64,000 bases of DNA, taken from positions 154,215,947-154,279,946 of the forward strand of contig CM056573.1 in the NCBI GenBank assembly GCA_029721435.1, written 5' to 3'. Made by a program: the position numbers and the translations under genes. The notes under the pieces were generated by a model. That model searched no databases and had not been told where the DNA came from. It saw only the letters and a list, made by a program, of their open reading frames with translations. Source of the DNA: Gymnothorax reevesii (lineage: Eukaryota; Chordata; Actinopteri; Anguilliformes; Muraenidae). Positions 1 through 11,939 of this stretch are shown one piece after another (the first letter of the stretch is position 1; each line of letters starts with the position of its first letter).

Positions 1-89
1 TCTATGAACTATGGAATCTTGATACATGAAACTGTTAAAACCATAAGCAATACTGTTCTGGCCAAAGGCCAGAACCCTGGAACACAACA
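1..89 (-). mobile_element. LTR end (family A), cut by window edge
   Basis: The reverse complement begins TGTTGTGTTCCAGGGTTCTG and matches the starts of LTRs at 43592 and 62122, so this is the 5' edge of a family-A LTR on the minus strand. It ends at base 89. The LINE reading frame starts at the next base, so the LTR interrupts the LINE endonuclease gene. The predicted 5-bp target duplication on this side is GTGGG (90-94); its partner lies outside the window. Confidence 0.7.
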
Positions 90-2749
90 GTGGGACTGTA
101 TATTGATAAAGACCTAAACTATAAAAGAGTTGAAAAGATGACAACCATTATTGATGATGTGATGGAATGTATAACGATTGAAATCTGTATGGAAAAAAAG
201 AAAAACATAATCTTCAGTTGTACATATAGAACTCCTGGATCCAATATTGACATTTTTACTAACTGCATGGAGGGTTTATTTACAAACTCATACCACAAAG
301 GGCTGTTTACTTGTGGAGACTTTAATATAGACTTATTAAATCCAAATCATAACAAAAGTGTAGATGAATTTATAGATGCCATGTTCAGCATGGGGCTATT
401 TCCCCTAATAACAAGACCAAGTAGAATAACAACACATAGTGCCACTTTAATAGATAACATATTTACAAATATAATGGATGATAACATTAAAAGTGGGTTA
501 TTAATCAATGATATCAGTTATCATCTACCAGTTTTTGCTGCTTATGATTGTAATTGCAAGGGCAACAGAATCAAGAGTAACTTTATGTATGAAAGAATCT
601 GCACAGAGAAGACATTATATATCTTTAAAAATGAGTTGCTAAAGCAAAATTGGAATATCATGTATGAAGAGACTGATGTTAACAAAGCATATGAAACGTT
701 TTTACAGATATTTAAAATACTACATGATAAACACTGTCCAATAGTACAATGTAACATGAAACGAAACTACACAGGAAGACCATGGATGACTAAAGGGCTA
801 CAAAATTCCTGCAAAAAAAAGAGTGCCTTATATCGAGAATTATTAAGCATAGAACTTTTGCAGCAGAAAATAAATATAAAAAATATAAAAATAAGTTAAC
901 CAATTTAATGAGAACGTGTAAAAAAGAGTACTTTAGTAATAAATTAGAATATAATAAAAATAACACAAAAGCGTTATGGAGTACACTAAACAGTGTAATT
1001 AAAAGTGGAAAAAAAACATGATCAATATCCTCAGTATTTCTTAGTTGAAAGAAGCTGTGTTAAGAAAATGAAGGATGTAGCAGATGAATTCAACTCATTT
1101 TTTGTAAATATTGGATCAAAACTGTCTGAGGAAATAATGGTGGAGGGAACAGAAATTGATCCTACAGACTATGTTGAGAGGAATAATAGTTCAATGTTTT
1201 TAACAGCTGTAGAAGAAAAAGAAATTTATGATGTAGTCAAAGGATTTAAGAACAAAAACAGTATAGATTGTGATATTGACATGTTGACTGTGAAGAATGT
1301 TATTGATGGTATTACTAAGCCACTTATGTATATTTTTAACCTGTCTTTTCAAAATTTCCAAATAAGATGAAAGTTGCAAAAGTTGTTCCCATTTACAAAG
1401 CAGGCGATAAACACTACTTCACTAATTATAGGCCGATATCAGTGCTTTCTCAATTTTCAAAAATATTAGAAAAAGTATTCATAAAACGATTTGATGGTTT
1501 TGTTGAGAAACAGAAGTTGTTAACAGACAGTCAGTATGAATTTAGAAATAATAGATTGACAGCCATGGCACTGTTAGAATTGGTAGAAGAAATAACACAC
1601 TGTATCGATACAAAAAAGTACGCAATGGGAGTGTTTTTAGATCTCAAGAAAGCATTTGACTCAGTCAATCATGACATATTGATTAGAAAAATGGAGAAAT
1701 ATGGTTTCCGAGGTCATGTTTTGGATTGGCTGAAGAGTTATCTACTAAACAGACAGCAATTTGTACAAATAAATCAGAATACATCAAGTTTTATGAATAT
1801 TACATGCGGGGTGCCTCAAGGATCCGTTTTAGGACCAAAACTATTTATTATGTATATTAATGATATTTGCAGGGTATCTAATGTATTAAGATTTGTGTTA
1901 TTTGCAGATGACACAAATATTTTTTGTTCAGATGTGGAATTACAGCAGCTTTTGGAGGTGATTACAAAGGAAATGAAAACCTTAAAAGGGTGGTTTGATG
2001 CTAATAAATTGTCTTTAAATCTGAACAAAACTAATTTTATCTTGTTCGGACATTATAAGAGAAATATAGATGTAAAATTAAGCATTGATAATATTAGCAT
2101 AGAAAGAGTAAATGTAATCAAATTCCTTGGTGTAATTCTAGACCACAAAATCTGCTGGAAACCACATATCAAATATGTTCGGGGGAAGCTGGCATGGAGC
2201 ATTGCCGTCCTGGGAAAAGCAAGGCAGATCTTCAACTTGAAAGCTCTATATATTTTATATTGGGCATTAATTTTGCCTTATCTGACCTATTGTGTAGATG
2301 TATGGGGAAACACATATAAAAGTAATCTTCAAACAATAAATATAATACAGAAAAGGGCTATCAGATTCATCCACAATGTAGGATTTAGAGACCACACAAA
2401 TAGACTTTTCTTAAAACTGCAAGCTCTAAAATTTCAAGATCTGATTCAGTTTAAAACAGCACAAATAATATTTAAAGCAAAAAATAACTTACTCTCAGGC
2501 AACATAAATAAACTGTTCTCGGAGAGAGAAGGAGGCTATAATCTAAGAGGGGAACTGAACTTAAAAATAAATCGTGTCAGAACTACCTTGAAAAGCATGT
2601 GTGTCTCAGTCTCTGGGGTCAAATTATGGAACAGTTTAACGGATGAATTAAGGAAATGTAAAACCATTGGCAAGTTTAAAAAAACATATAAAATACAAAT
2701 TTTAAATAGATATAAGGATGAGGAACAGCAGTTTGACCCAGGACTGTAA
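90..2749 (+). pseudogene. LINE ORF2: endonuclease (partial) and reverse transcriptase, frameshifted
   Basis: The frame at 90-899 holds the C-terminal half of an apurinic-type endonuclease (TYRTPGSN, CGDFNIDLLNP, then an ISYHLPVF segment where the SDH-like active site belongs). The frame shifts near 845, near 1010 and again near 1350. The reverse transcriptase follows at about 1370-2050 with [27 protein letters not shown] and the catalytic FADDTN box. The region after about 2050 (LGVILDHKICWKPHI, and LPYLTYCVDVWG) is the usual thumb and C-terminal part. Stop is at 2749. Only about three lesions separate it from an open frame, so it is a fairly young copy. The N-terminal endonuclease half is missing because of the LTR at 1-89. 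Confidence 0.85.
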
Positions 2750-3197
2750 TGGCAGGGTTTAGAAAAATGTGGATACATTGTCTTGTTATGTCTTCTTCTG
2801 TGTGTGCGCAGGGGGTTCTAGAATTATAGAAATTCAGTATTATAGACAGGTGCAATATTCTGTGTATATTTGTATATAAGTAGCTTATTGAATATTATAG
2901 TCAATAAATTGTAAGTACCATTGGTTCTTGAATAGACGGTGAATGTTGTAAATATAATAATAGAGAATTTAATAACTTGACTGTAGAATGCGGTAATACA
3001 AGGGGTAGGATTAAACAAGTTCTTACTTCTTCCTACTCCTTTTTGAGCATATAATCTTGCCGCTCATGCAAGACAGTTATCAACAGTTTGCTTTTTGTTT
3101 CTGTTTTGGTATTGGCATGGTGGCCATTTGTTTTGGTGATTATCTCTGTTTTATCTTTTAACGTGTTCGAAATAAAGAATTGAATTAAGAAAAAAAA
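90..3197 (+). mobile_element. L2/jockey-group LINE retrotransposon
   Basis: A non-LTR retrotransposon with part of the endonuclease domain, a reverse transcriptase, a C-terminal region and a 3' UTR. The element is interrupted at its left side by an LTR. Its right end is an AATAAAGAATTGAATTAAG-type tail followed by a run of nine A at about 3188-3197. The 3' UTR (2750-3190) carries the short conserved tail block expected of a template recognised by its own reverse transcriptase. Assignment is to the broad L2/CR1/jockey group; the exact clade is not resolved by eye. Confidence 0.85.
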
Positions 3198-3287
3198 ATG
3201 CTGTTGGCATTCCATGTGCTGCCTAAACATGTGCAGCAGGGTGTGATGCTGTGTTGAGATACATTCATCTTGTAAACAAAATTAAAA

Positions 3288-3622
3288 CTTTTGCCAGTTA
3301 TGCCACAGTAGCCTTCCTGTTGGCTTGGACCAGACAGTGTGGCCTTTGTTCCTCGTATGTGCAAAGCCTTGGGTGTCTCTCTTGAATCACTGTTGTTAGA
3401 TATTCACCACTAATAACTGTGGAACCGCAAGTCTTCCTGCTTTGGAGATGTTCCTACCCAGTAGTCTAACTCCGCGTTACTCAGTTACTCAGGTCCCATT
3501 TTTCAAGCATTCTTCCCAACACATCAACTAACTATGTGGCCCGACTGTCTGTTTACAACCTTGTGCTGTTGTTACAAGATAGTCAACATCACTCGCTACA
3601 TCACATTGATTTGGCTCATCAG
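3288..3622 (-). mobile_element. Tc1-like transposon relic
   Basis: The reverse complement aligns by eye with the 5' end of the Tc1-like family seen again at 45806-46171: terminal repeat followed by the leader and the start of the transposase DNA-binding region, including the shared block GATGTGTTGG. Many substitutions make it non-coding. No opposite end was found. Confidence 0.55.
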
Positions 3623-4284
3623 CGGAGAAAAAGAGAGGACAGCGAGAGGGAGAGAGGGAGAGAGATTCTGAGCCACGTTGACCTGCCTAAACTGTTGATA
3701 TAAGAAAAGATAGATCTATGAATTCATGTTGTTAACACCAAAGTTTTTTCTATTTTTCTACAGGTCAGTTTCGGTGAACCTTTGCTACTTGTGGTCTCTG
3801 CTTCCTGTTCTTAGCAGGAAGGAGTAAAACCCAGTGTTGTCTTCTGCTGCAGTAGCCAATCCACTTTGACAATGCTGTGCAGTCAGAGGTGCTGTTTTTC
3901 ATGGCACCGTTGTAACTCAGGCCTCGTCCACAAGGTGACGAAGATTTTCGAAAACTGTCTTTTTTCATGGTTTCTAAAAGATCTCCCATCCACACGGCAT
4001 CGCTTCTAAAAATATCTGCGTCAAAACGGAGATTCCTAAAATGACCCAAAACTCTGTAGTAAATATTCCTGGCCTGTGTTATGATCTGGAGAGAAAAACA
4101 CTGGGACAAAGAGACAAAGGGGGAGAGACGCCAGAAGCGGAGGTCCAAAAGAATTTATTAAATAAACAGAAAACTAGAAAGGGGGGAAAAAAACGGGGCA
4201 CTCCGGCCAACAGAAACACCGTGCAACTGCACTGAAGGGAGGAGAACACAGGAATCCAAAACAACCGGAGACACTAGGGGGCAG

Positions 4285-4870
4285 ACTTGGGACAAGGGAG
4301 CTAGGGTAACAAGGGAACTAGGGAACACTCGGGAACAAGGGAACTAGGGGACACTGGGAACAAGGGAACTAGGGGACACTGGGAACAAGGGAACTAGGGG
4401 ACACTCGGGAACAAGGGAACTAGGAGACACTGGGAACAAGGGAACTAGGGGAACTTGGAACAAGGGAACTAGAGAACACTCGGGAACAAGGGAACTAGGA
4501 GACACTGGGAACAAGGGAGCTAGGGGAACTTGGAACAAGGGAACTAGAGAACACTCGGGAACAAGGGAACTAGGGGACACTGGGAACAAGGGAGCTAGGG
4601 GAACTCGGAACAAGGGAATACTCGGAAACAAGGGAGCTGGGGAACACTCGGAACAAGGGAGCTAGGGAATACTCGAGAACAAGGGAGCTAGGGAATACTC
4701 GAGAACAAGGGAGCTAGGGAATACTCGGGAGCTAGGGAATACTCGGGAATAAGGGAGCTATGGAACAAGGGAACTAGGGAATACTCGGGAACAAGGGAAC
4801 TAGGGAATACACGGGAACAAGGGAACTAGGGAATACACGGGAACAAGGGAACTAGGGGATACTCAGGACG
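4285..4870. repeat. Minisatellite, 25-28-bp unit
   Basis: About 22 imperfect copies of GGGAACAAGGGAACTAGGG-type units, with two main variants (GGACACT and GAATACTC endings) in blocks. It lies inside the LTR at 4077-5987. Open frames through it are a by-product of the repeat. Confidence 0.9.
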
Positions 4871-4879
4871 GCAGGAACA

Positions 4880-5140
4880 TCTTGGGCTCAGGAGACGGCA
4901 GGAACGCTGGGGCTCAGGAAGACGAAGGCAACTGGCACACAGGGGCACAGGAAGGCGAAGGCGACTGGCACGCTAGGGCACAGGAAGGCGAAGGCGACTG
5001 GCACACTGGGGCACAGGAAGGCGAAGGCGACTGGCACACTGGGGCACAGGAAGGCGAAGGCGACTGGCACACTGGGGCACAGGAAGGAGAAGGCGACTGG
5101 CACACTGGGGCGCAGGAAGGAGAAGGGGGCACCAGGGGCT
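4880..5140. repeat. Minisatellite, 33-bp unit
   Basis: Seven to eight copies of a 33-bp unit containing GAAGGCGACTGGCACACTGG. Because 33 is a multiple of three, all frames stay open and give an 11-residue peptide repeat on paper. It directly follows the first minisatellite inside the same LTR. Confidence 0.9.
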
Positions 5141-5985
5141 AGAAGGCGGCAGGTAGGGCAGGGCAGGGCTGGGAAATGAGGCTGATGAAACACAGAAGGT
5201 AAGGGGACCAGAGGGAAGGTGCACAAGGCAGGGAGTGCAGCGCGAGCGAAGTCAGATCTGATCTGAAGTGCTGCAGAGCTGGAACAGATATAGGGCAGGG
5301 GCACGGAGAGACACAGGTGTTGGAACTTAATATAATTAACAAGGGGTGGAACATAAGGGAAACCTATTTACATGAAACAGATAAACATTAACACACAGAC
5401 GAGGATCACAAGACAATCCCAAAGACGGGATAAATAAACTGGATAAATATTTCACAGTGGATAGAAAGAGACAGGACAGATAAGATAAATGCAGAAGGTT
5501 CTGCAGGTAAACTTAGCAAAGCCAGTGAAAGAAAAGCAAGAGGCGGAGACTAGAACAGGGCGACTGCTGAGAGATCATTAGTCAATTAGTAAGTACAGCT
5601 ATACAATCCCGGGTGCTCGTTAGTAGGTTAGTCTAATATACAATGTTAGTTAGGTTAGTAAATTCTAGAAAATAACAAACTGTTAGTAGGGGTTAGTAAT
5701 ATAGGAAAGCAAGGGGAAATTAGTAAACGTGAAAGGAAGGAAGGCTGAAACCCAGAATCCATTATATCACCCGAAATAGTGTCACAATCAATTAAGACAG
5801 AAAACTGCTACAAACAATGACGCGACTGGGGAGAAAGCAAAGACAGTACATGGGTAAGACGTGGACTGGAATAACACAGGAGAGGAATAAAATGTGAGAC
5901 ACTAAGACATGGACTAAAAACCTACATCACAAAAATAATAAACCTAAAATTAACTAACCAAAACACACAGACCAACAGAACACAA

Positions 5986-6133
5986 CAGCCTGTGTGTGTT
6001 GCTGTATAGCGCTGTAGCGTTCCCACGGAAATAGACCAAAAACGGAGAAGACGGCGCATGCTCACTGCCCTCTTCTCCGTTTTTGGCTAATTTCATAGAA
6101 ACGCTATATTGCCATACAGTACCACACACAGGC
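5986..6133. repeat. Inverted repeat (hairpin), about 63-66-bp arms
   Basis: Arms 5986-6051 and 6071-6133 are imperfectly complementary, with a perfect inner stem AAAAACGGAGAAGA / TCTTCTCCGTTTTT. The loop is about 19 bp and contains GCGCATGC. It is probably the internal palindrome of the surrounding hAT-like element. Confidence 0.85.
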
Positions 6134-6895
6134 CTGGGGGCTGTGATTGGGGCAATCACGTCATCTTTTTCAAAAAACCCGTTATAGTTGTCCACATGAA
6201 AACGCTGGGGTGGCATTTTCAGATTTTCGCACTCTGGAAACTGTTTTTTTTTTAAAATACTGTTTTCGGGCTGCGTTTTCACTGTCTCCGTATGGACACA
6301 AGGCCGAAACGATAAAATATGCATGGGTTTTCAAAAAATCGTTCTCATGTGGACAGGCCCTCAAACTTATTTGAATTTCTCTCACCTTCCTGTCAACTGA
6401 AACCAGTTTGGCCATTCTCCTCTGACCATCTCTCATTTTTGCCCTCACAGAAGGATCCCCTGCGAACTCTCTCAGTTTGTTTGACACACAAACCACCACA
6501 GCTGGCAGAAACAATCATTCCATAGCCAGAGTCACTTACATGAGATTTCATTCCCAGTCTGATCTGAATAAGAACTGAACCTCTTGACCTTGTTGGCACA
6601 CGGCATGATATGAAACACAGAAAAAATGGTCACAAATTTCGTGCTTCATTTGGGAATTTTTTGCTAAATTACCCGGCTACCTTAGTGTGCAATTATTGAA
6701 ATGAACTGAAAAACTGGCACACTAAGAGAAGTTTGAGAGTTAGTTTTATTAGAAAAGCAAAGTTGAAGTTTCCTTGCAGGTCATCCATGCCCAGCTCATT
6801 CCAATCAAATAGTTAGCCAGTATCACAACTATGGGTAGCCAATGTAGCCTATAGCCTACTGTCAAGGCCTATGACAGATTCTGAATACATGATTC

Positions 6896-6949
6896 ATAAC
6901 ATAACATAACATAACATAACATAACATAACATAACATAACATAACATAA
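6896..6949. repeat. Microsatellite (ATAAC)n
   Basis: About eleven perfect ATAAC units. It abuts the 3' end of the minus-strand LINE that follows, so it may be the LINE's own terminal repeat, expanded. Confidence 0.95.
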
Positions 6950-9060
6950 TACCAAAAAACATTACATGAGTGGCGAGAACAGGCCATTCAGCCCAACTAG
7001 GCTTGCCAGTTTCTTTTTGCTATTGTGAATATATAACTTCAGATACTCAATGACTCAAGGGTATCTAGCCTTAAGTCAAGCCTGCTCTTGAAAATTCCTA
7101 GGGTTTCTGCCTCAACAATAGGTCAGACAAGCTATTTCACATTGACATTACTCTACGGGTGGAAAAATATTTCCAAATATCAATGCTAAATTTACCCTTG
7201 GTCAACTTCAATTTCTGACTCCGAGTTCGACATACAAAACTTCGCCAAAGGAGTGCAACATAATTCACTTTGTTAATCCCTTTAACATATTTAGAGACCT
7301 CAATCAGATCACCCCTAAGTCTCCTTTTCCGAAGACTAAAGAGATTAAGGATCTTCAGCCTCTTCTCATAGCTTTCATCTTTTATACATGGAATTAGCTT
7401 AGTGGCTCTTCTCTGAACTTTTTCTAGACCCTCTATATTTTTCATAAAGTAAGTTCCCCAGAAATGTACAAAATACTCCAGATGTGGTCTGACGAATGTG
7501 TTGTACAAGAGAAGTATGACCTCCTTGGATCTGAACGCAATACTTTAAGAAATGTATCCCAGCATCCGATTGGCTTTTGTAACTGCTGTGGCACAATGGC
7601 TAAAACCTGTGAGGGTTTGGTCAGCAATCTCTCCCTGATCTTTTACATGCGGAGCACATTCCAGTTTTAAACCTCCCATGAAGCAATCCTGTCTAATGTT
7701 TTTATTACCTTTACCTTTTATTACCTTTTATTACCTAACTTTACATTTCACTACATTAAATTTCATTCGCCATATTTCTGCCCAATTCTGGATTCTATCC
7801 AAATCATCCTGAATCACTTTAGTGGACTCTATTTACCAAACCTCCCAATTTAGTATCATCTGCAAATTTAACTAATTTGTTCTCAATATTCCTATCAAGG
7901 TCATTAATGTAGATGAGGAACAACAGGGGTCCCAACACCGATCCCTGAGGGACTCCACTCCCCTCCATACCTAGCTCAGATGTGACTCCACTGACCACTA
8001 CTCTTTGCGTTCTGTCCTGTAGTCTGTTTCAAATCCACTCCTGAATACCTGCTGTAACTATAACAGAGCTCATTTTAAAAATTAGTTTCTTGTGCAGAAC
8101 TGTATTAAATGCTTTCTGAAAATCGGAGTATATGATGTCATTAGCCCTGCTCTGATCATAAGTCTTGCTGACCTCTTCAAAGTATTCTAGAAGGTTAGTA
8201 AGGCATGACTTTCCCTTATGGAAACCATGTTGGCTATCCCTCAAGATATTGTTATGTTCAAGAAATAATTCCAGCTCATCTTATATGAAAGATTCCAGTA
8301 TTTTGCATGCAATGCAAGTTAAACTGACTGGCCTGTAATTTCCTGGCTCAGTACGGTCTTCTTTCTTATATCTTGGTATTACATTGCCCTGCTTCCAATC
8401 GTTTGGTATTTCTCCAGTTTCTAAAGACTTTCTGGAGATAGTGAGATCATCTCTAAACTGCTCTCCGGTAACTTCCCTGAGCACTCTAGGATATAAGTCA
8501 TCAGGACCCGCCGCCTGATGTGCTTTTAGTTTATGCAACTTGTCTAATACTTCATTATCCCTAACCTCAATTCCCGCTAAATAATCTTGAGCATTGGACA
8601 TGCCCTCTGGCAGAATAAAAACCCGCTCTGAGGTAAAATTCTCAACGAAGTAACTGTTAAAGGTATCTGCAATATCCTTGTTATCATAAAGCAGCGATTC
8701 ATCTTTATTCTTTAAGCACTTAACCTCCCATTGACTTTCCTTTTTCTGCTACAGTACTGAAAGAAGTGCTTAGGAGTAGTTTTTGCCCCTTCAACAATTC
8801 GCCTTTCATACGGTCTTGTGGCATTCCTCAGCTCTTTTTTTGACCACAAACTCCTACGAATAGCTGTGGTCATCCACTGAGGATCCTGCTTTTTCTGCTC
8901 ACTTTTGGACACCTTTGGAATGAATTAGCATTATGAATTAAGAAAAACCCCCTTAAATCTTTCCCATATCTCATTTACAGACTCACAGTCCAAGAGTGTC
9001 TCCCATTTTATTTTGCTTAGAGATGAACGCATCCTGTCAAAGTTTGTCTCTGAAATCAGC
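6950..9060 (-). mobile_element. CR1-type LINE, 5'-truncated
   Basis: Minus-strand non-LTR retrotransposon running from the linker before the reverse transcriptase (about 9060) to the 3' end near 6950. Several coding blocks are recognisable in different frames. The 3' end abuts (GTTAT)n on the element's strand; CR1 and L2 elements characteristically end in short tandem repeats rather than poly(A). No target duplication was identified. Confidence 0.75.
7137..9058 (-). pseudogene. CR1-like reverse transcriptase, broken
   Basis: Reading along the minus strand: 9058-8931 has an FDRMRSSLSKIKWETLL-type linker segment; 8912-8712 has PQWMTTAIRRSLWSKKELR; 8601-8281 contains GNYRPVSLT and KILESFI (start of the fingers/palm); 8244-8029 contains HGFHKGKSCLTNLLEYFE and SDFQKAFNTV, the first catalytic aspartate region. 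The FADD box cannot be read because of damage between 8029 and 7600. The stretch 7508-7137 carries the C-terminal RPHLEYFVHFWGTY and LEKVQRRATKLIP motifs. Multiple stops and frameshifts make it a pseudogene. Confidence 0.75.
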
Positions 9061-11563
9061 AAGCATACGTGGGCTGCAGTTGCACAACATTGCCGTGAAG
9101 CCATGAATAAGTTCATGCATATTACAGCTAGCTCAATTAATAGAGTTGGGTCAAAAATCGAATCATATTGCTTTAATGTGATGATCATTTACAAATATTT
9201 TTCTTAGTTCACGTTAGCTAGCATACTAGCTGCTGAGATGGCTAAATCCAAAGCGCAACATAGACTAATGCACGATGGCACACAATAGCAGCCTAGCCAT
9301 CATGACATTATCAGTAAGCCTCCGTGCATGCAAGCGCTACCCAGAAGCTGATTGGTTGGTATGCAAATAAGGAACATGGTTTCCGCTCGCGCACGTAATG
9401 AGTGATGTCTTAGCGGAAGACCTGCCTTGATGAGACGCTGACAGACTGCATTTTAATTTTCATTGTGTCCTAAAAAGAGCGAGGTGACATGTATTTGAAA
9501 ATGCAATGGACTGGGAGGTGCTGTTTCCCTTACTGCGTTTGAATATCGTCCCATGTATTGCAGGACAAGTCTTTGAAAATGAAATGTCAAATGTTGTCAT
9601 CATTATTATATCATTATTATTTCTAAGTGATTAGAAAACAGCATTTTCATTATCATGTTGACCAAAAAAGAGCGTGATGACATGTAAATGTAAATGCAAT
9701 AGGCTGGGGGTGCTGTTTTGCTTATTGCATTTGAATATTGTACACTGTATTGCGGAGCATGACTTTGAAACTAAAATGTCAACCAGCTTTTCATTATCAT
9801 TTGAATATAGTCATACATTTCCCATATGTGTATGTGAAAATGAAAGTGATAATTGGATTAATGCATTTTCAATTTAATATTGTCTCAAATAATTCATTCA
9901 TAAGTGAAAAATTATCATGCAATAGTGGTATTACATTTTCATTTGAATATTGTCCACTATGGGCTTCCATAGTCTAGACTACTTGTAAAGTGCGCTATCG
10001 CAAGTAGGATTAATTACTTGTATCTGGACCTCATTTTCATCGTCCAGCTGGATACATATTAGAAATGAATTGAGACGTTGGCTTCAGAATTTCCCTTGCT
10101 GTGATTAAATGCAGTAAAATATAAGGTACTGTAGTTAATTAACAAAATTTTATATTTTCGGAAAATGACGATTTCCAGTCATAGGGCCCGAAATTTCCAG
10201 CGGCGCCACTGGCTGTAAAAATGCCCTTATAAGTGCCCGTTATTTTAAAGTCACCTATACAGATTTCCATTTGAATGGGACACAAACGTGTAAATATGTC
10301 TTTGCTTTGTTTGTGAAATAAGCTGAATCGCAGGGGGATTTTGTAATCCAAGCATTCTCATCTATGTGGCTGCCACAAAATTGTTTTTTCCCACCGCAAG
10401 CAAGTATTTCACCCGTATCAGATTCACGGCCAGGTTTATGGATCATGGTGGGGTTGCTATATGGGGCGTGTACTCACAGTAATATCAAAAGTTCCCCTCG
10501 CCCCCTGCCCTACCAACTGCCAGGGTTTCCGAACATCAGCTTAACGTTTGTTACCATAGCTCTGCCTGGTATCAGTAGTGAGTCACTGTGTCAGCAGACA
10601 ATAGTGCATGTGTGAATGTGTGTATGGGTGTACGTGTGTGATGGGGCTGGGAACTGGATGCACGTATGTCTACAGCTGAATTTTCCAAACCAAAACTGTG
10701 CCTTGATTTTCACATCAGAGTTTTTTAATTGCAGGGAGAGAAAAGTTTGACCAATAAAAGAATGGGGCCTTATTCTTTAATAAAGTATTAATTAACCCCT
10801 AAACTCAACATTTTTTCACTTAGGTTTCCCCTTAAGTAGGTTCAAAGTCAGAAAAAAGCATATTTTATATTGTAAGACAGTGTCACATGGTCACATGCAT
10901 ATTCTGTGTGTGCTTGTTGCCCCACTTCACTGAAGGTACATCACACTTCCAAACCCAGAATGCCCTGTTTTTATGGCCTCGGCATTACATCAGATGGAAA
11001 ACAGGGAGATCTTGAACATCACACACATTTCCCCGTAATATATACGGGGAATATATATTACATATATCTTATGTAATATTTTTTATATTTTGTTTTAAAT
11101 TGAGTATTTATTTTTTACTCAGGATATTATGCATATATTATCTACCAGCCTGAGTGAGCCACATCTGCAACAAACCATGTCTGTTTTCTTCAGTTTTTTT
11201 TTGTTTTTTTCTTTGCTTTCAATTACATGTATGCCACAATAAACAGGGAATTTACTGTGCCCATTCTGTAATCAATGATACATCCAGTCCAGCCAAACAC
11301 CAATCCTGTAAATCCCAGTCCTGTAACTTTATGCATCAATTCTATATTATTTTAGATGACTTAAATAAATTCTTTAAAAAAACTCCACTTGATGAGTTGA
11401 AGGCCATGGTGAATTAATTCACTCAAGCAGGTGTCATATTGCCTGGCTTAAGCACACATTTGCATACACATTATCAGAACGTATTAAACGCCATTGAAGT
11501 CCTTTATTGAAAGTCCATTATTGTCATTTGGAACTTTTTAATTTTCATTGTTTGCCTTGAACA
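9060..11563. other. No gene seen; one diverged tandem duplication
   Basis: No convincing exon, RNA gene or transposon coding sequence. Short frames here have no recognisable motifs. The only structure is the 187-bp duplication at 9457-9790. The segment around 10140-10620 has the mixed composition of an old DNA element but I cannot place it. Confidence 0.5.
9457..9790. repeat. Diverged tandem duplication, about 187-bp unit
   Basis: Two units start with TTTTCATT at 9457 and 9644 and share AAAAAGAGCG, GACATGTA, GGTGCTGTTT and GCATTTGAATAT in order. Similarity is moderate, so the duplication is old. Confidence 0.7.
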
Positions 11564-11939
11564 TTAAAAGGTTCATATTATGCTTTTTGGTTTTTTCCCC
11601 CTTCGTATGTAATATAGTTTTTTGTGTATGTAAAATGTCTACAAAGTTACAAAGCCCTAAGTCCATGCCAAAGGGAGTTTTTGGGTTCTAGTTTTGTGCC
11701 TATGCAAACAGAATTGGTTGCGGCAGTAATACTTTGCACTGGTTTGTCTGACACAAATGGCATATTTATCCCCTTCATCCAGTTTGGTAGTTTTACGTTC
11801 TGAAATAAAGGAATTTGCATCACATTGGGTTGAACAGCATGTTAGGGGCTGTGTCAAGCTACAAATCTTTTGCTATGCAAATTTTCTATCACAGACCTTG
11901 TTTGCTTTTTGCATTTTAAACACTTTGACCACCTTTTAA
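11564..11939. mobile_element. TTAA-flanked MITE (piggyBac-like)
   Basis: TTAA at 11564-11567 and 11936-11939 border a 370-bp non-coding sequence whose ends read TTAAAAGGT in both directions. The left end (GGTTCATATTATGC) resembles a repeat end common in fish. TTAA targets point to the piggyBac superfamily; no transposase is present. Confidence 0.45.

Larger units (their letters stand above)
4077..5987 (-). mobile_element. Solo LTR (family B) with internal minisatellites
   Basis: Starts TGTTATGATC, ends CACAACA (TG...CA), and is flanked by perfect 5-bp direct repeats GCCTG (4072-4076 and 5988-5992), the signature of LTR integration. Orientation is minus: the reverse strand starts TGTTGTGTTCTG and has an AATAAA signal near 4155. 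The block around 5535-5690 (GAGGCGGAGACTAGAACAGG and TTAGTAAGT-like motifs) is shared with LTRs at 18048-19183 and 53692-54697. At 1.9 kb it is much longer than those because two minisatellites have expanded inside it. No internal retroelement genes remain, so it formed by LTR-LTR recombination. Confidence 0.8.
3918..6361. mobile_element. hAT-like element, split by a solo LTR
   Basis: Left end CAGGCCTCGTCCACA at 3918 and the reverse complement of the right end, GAGGGCCTGTCCACA near 6361, form similar inverted ends. Both continue into GAAAAC-containing subterminal sequence. No transposase is present, so this is a non-autonomous element. The LTR at 4077-5987 interrupts it; removal rejoins the two parts at one GCCTG. 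Its centre is the hairpin at 5986-6133. I could not define an 8-bp target duplication, so superfamily assignment rests on end similarity only. Confidence 0.45.

Noticed and set aside
4285..5140. Possible CRISPR-like array
   Set aside because: Units are directly tandem without unique spacers, and the genome is eukaryotic.
4882..5142. 86-codon repetitive frame
   Set aside because: It is the 33-bp minisatellite read through; all frames stay open because the unit is a multiple of three.
6147..6599. Overlapping frames up to 110 codons
   Set aside because: They overlap the right end of a non-coding hAT-like element and have no motif.
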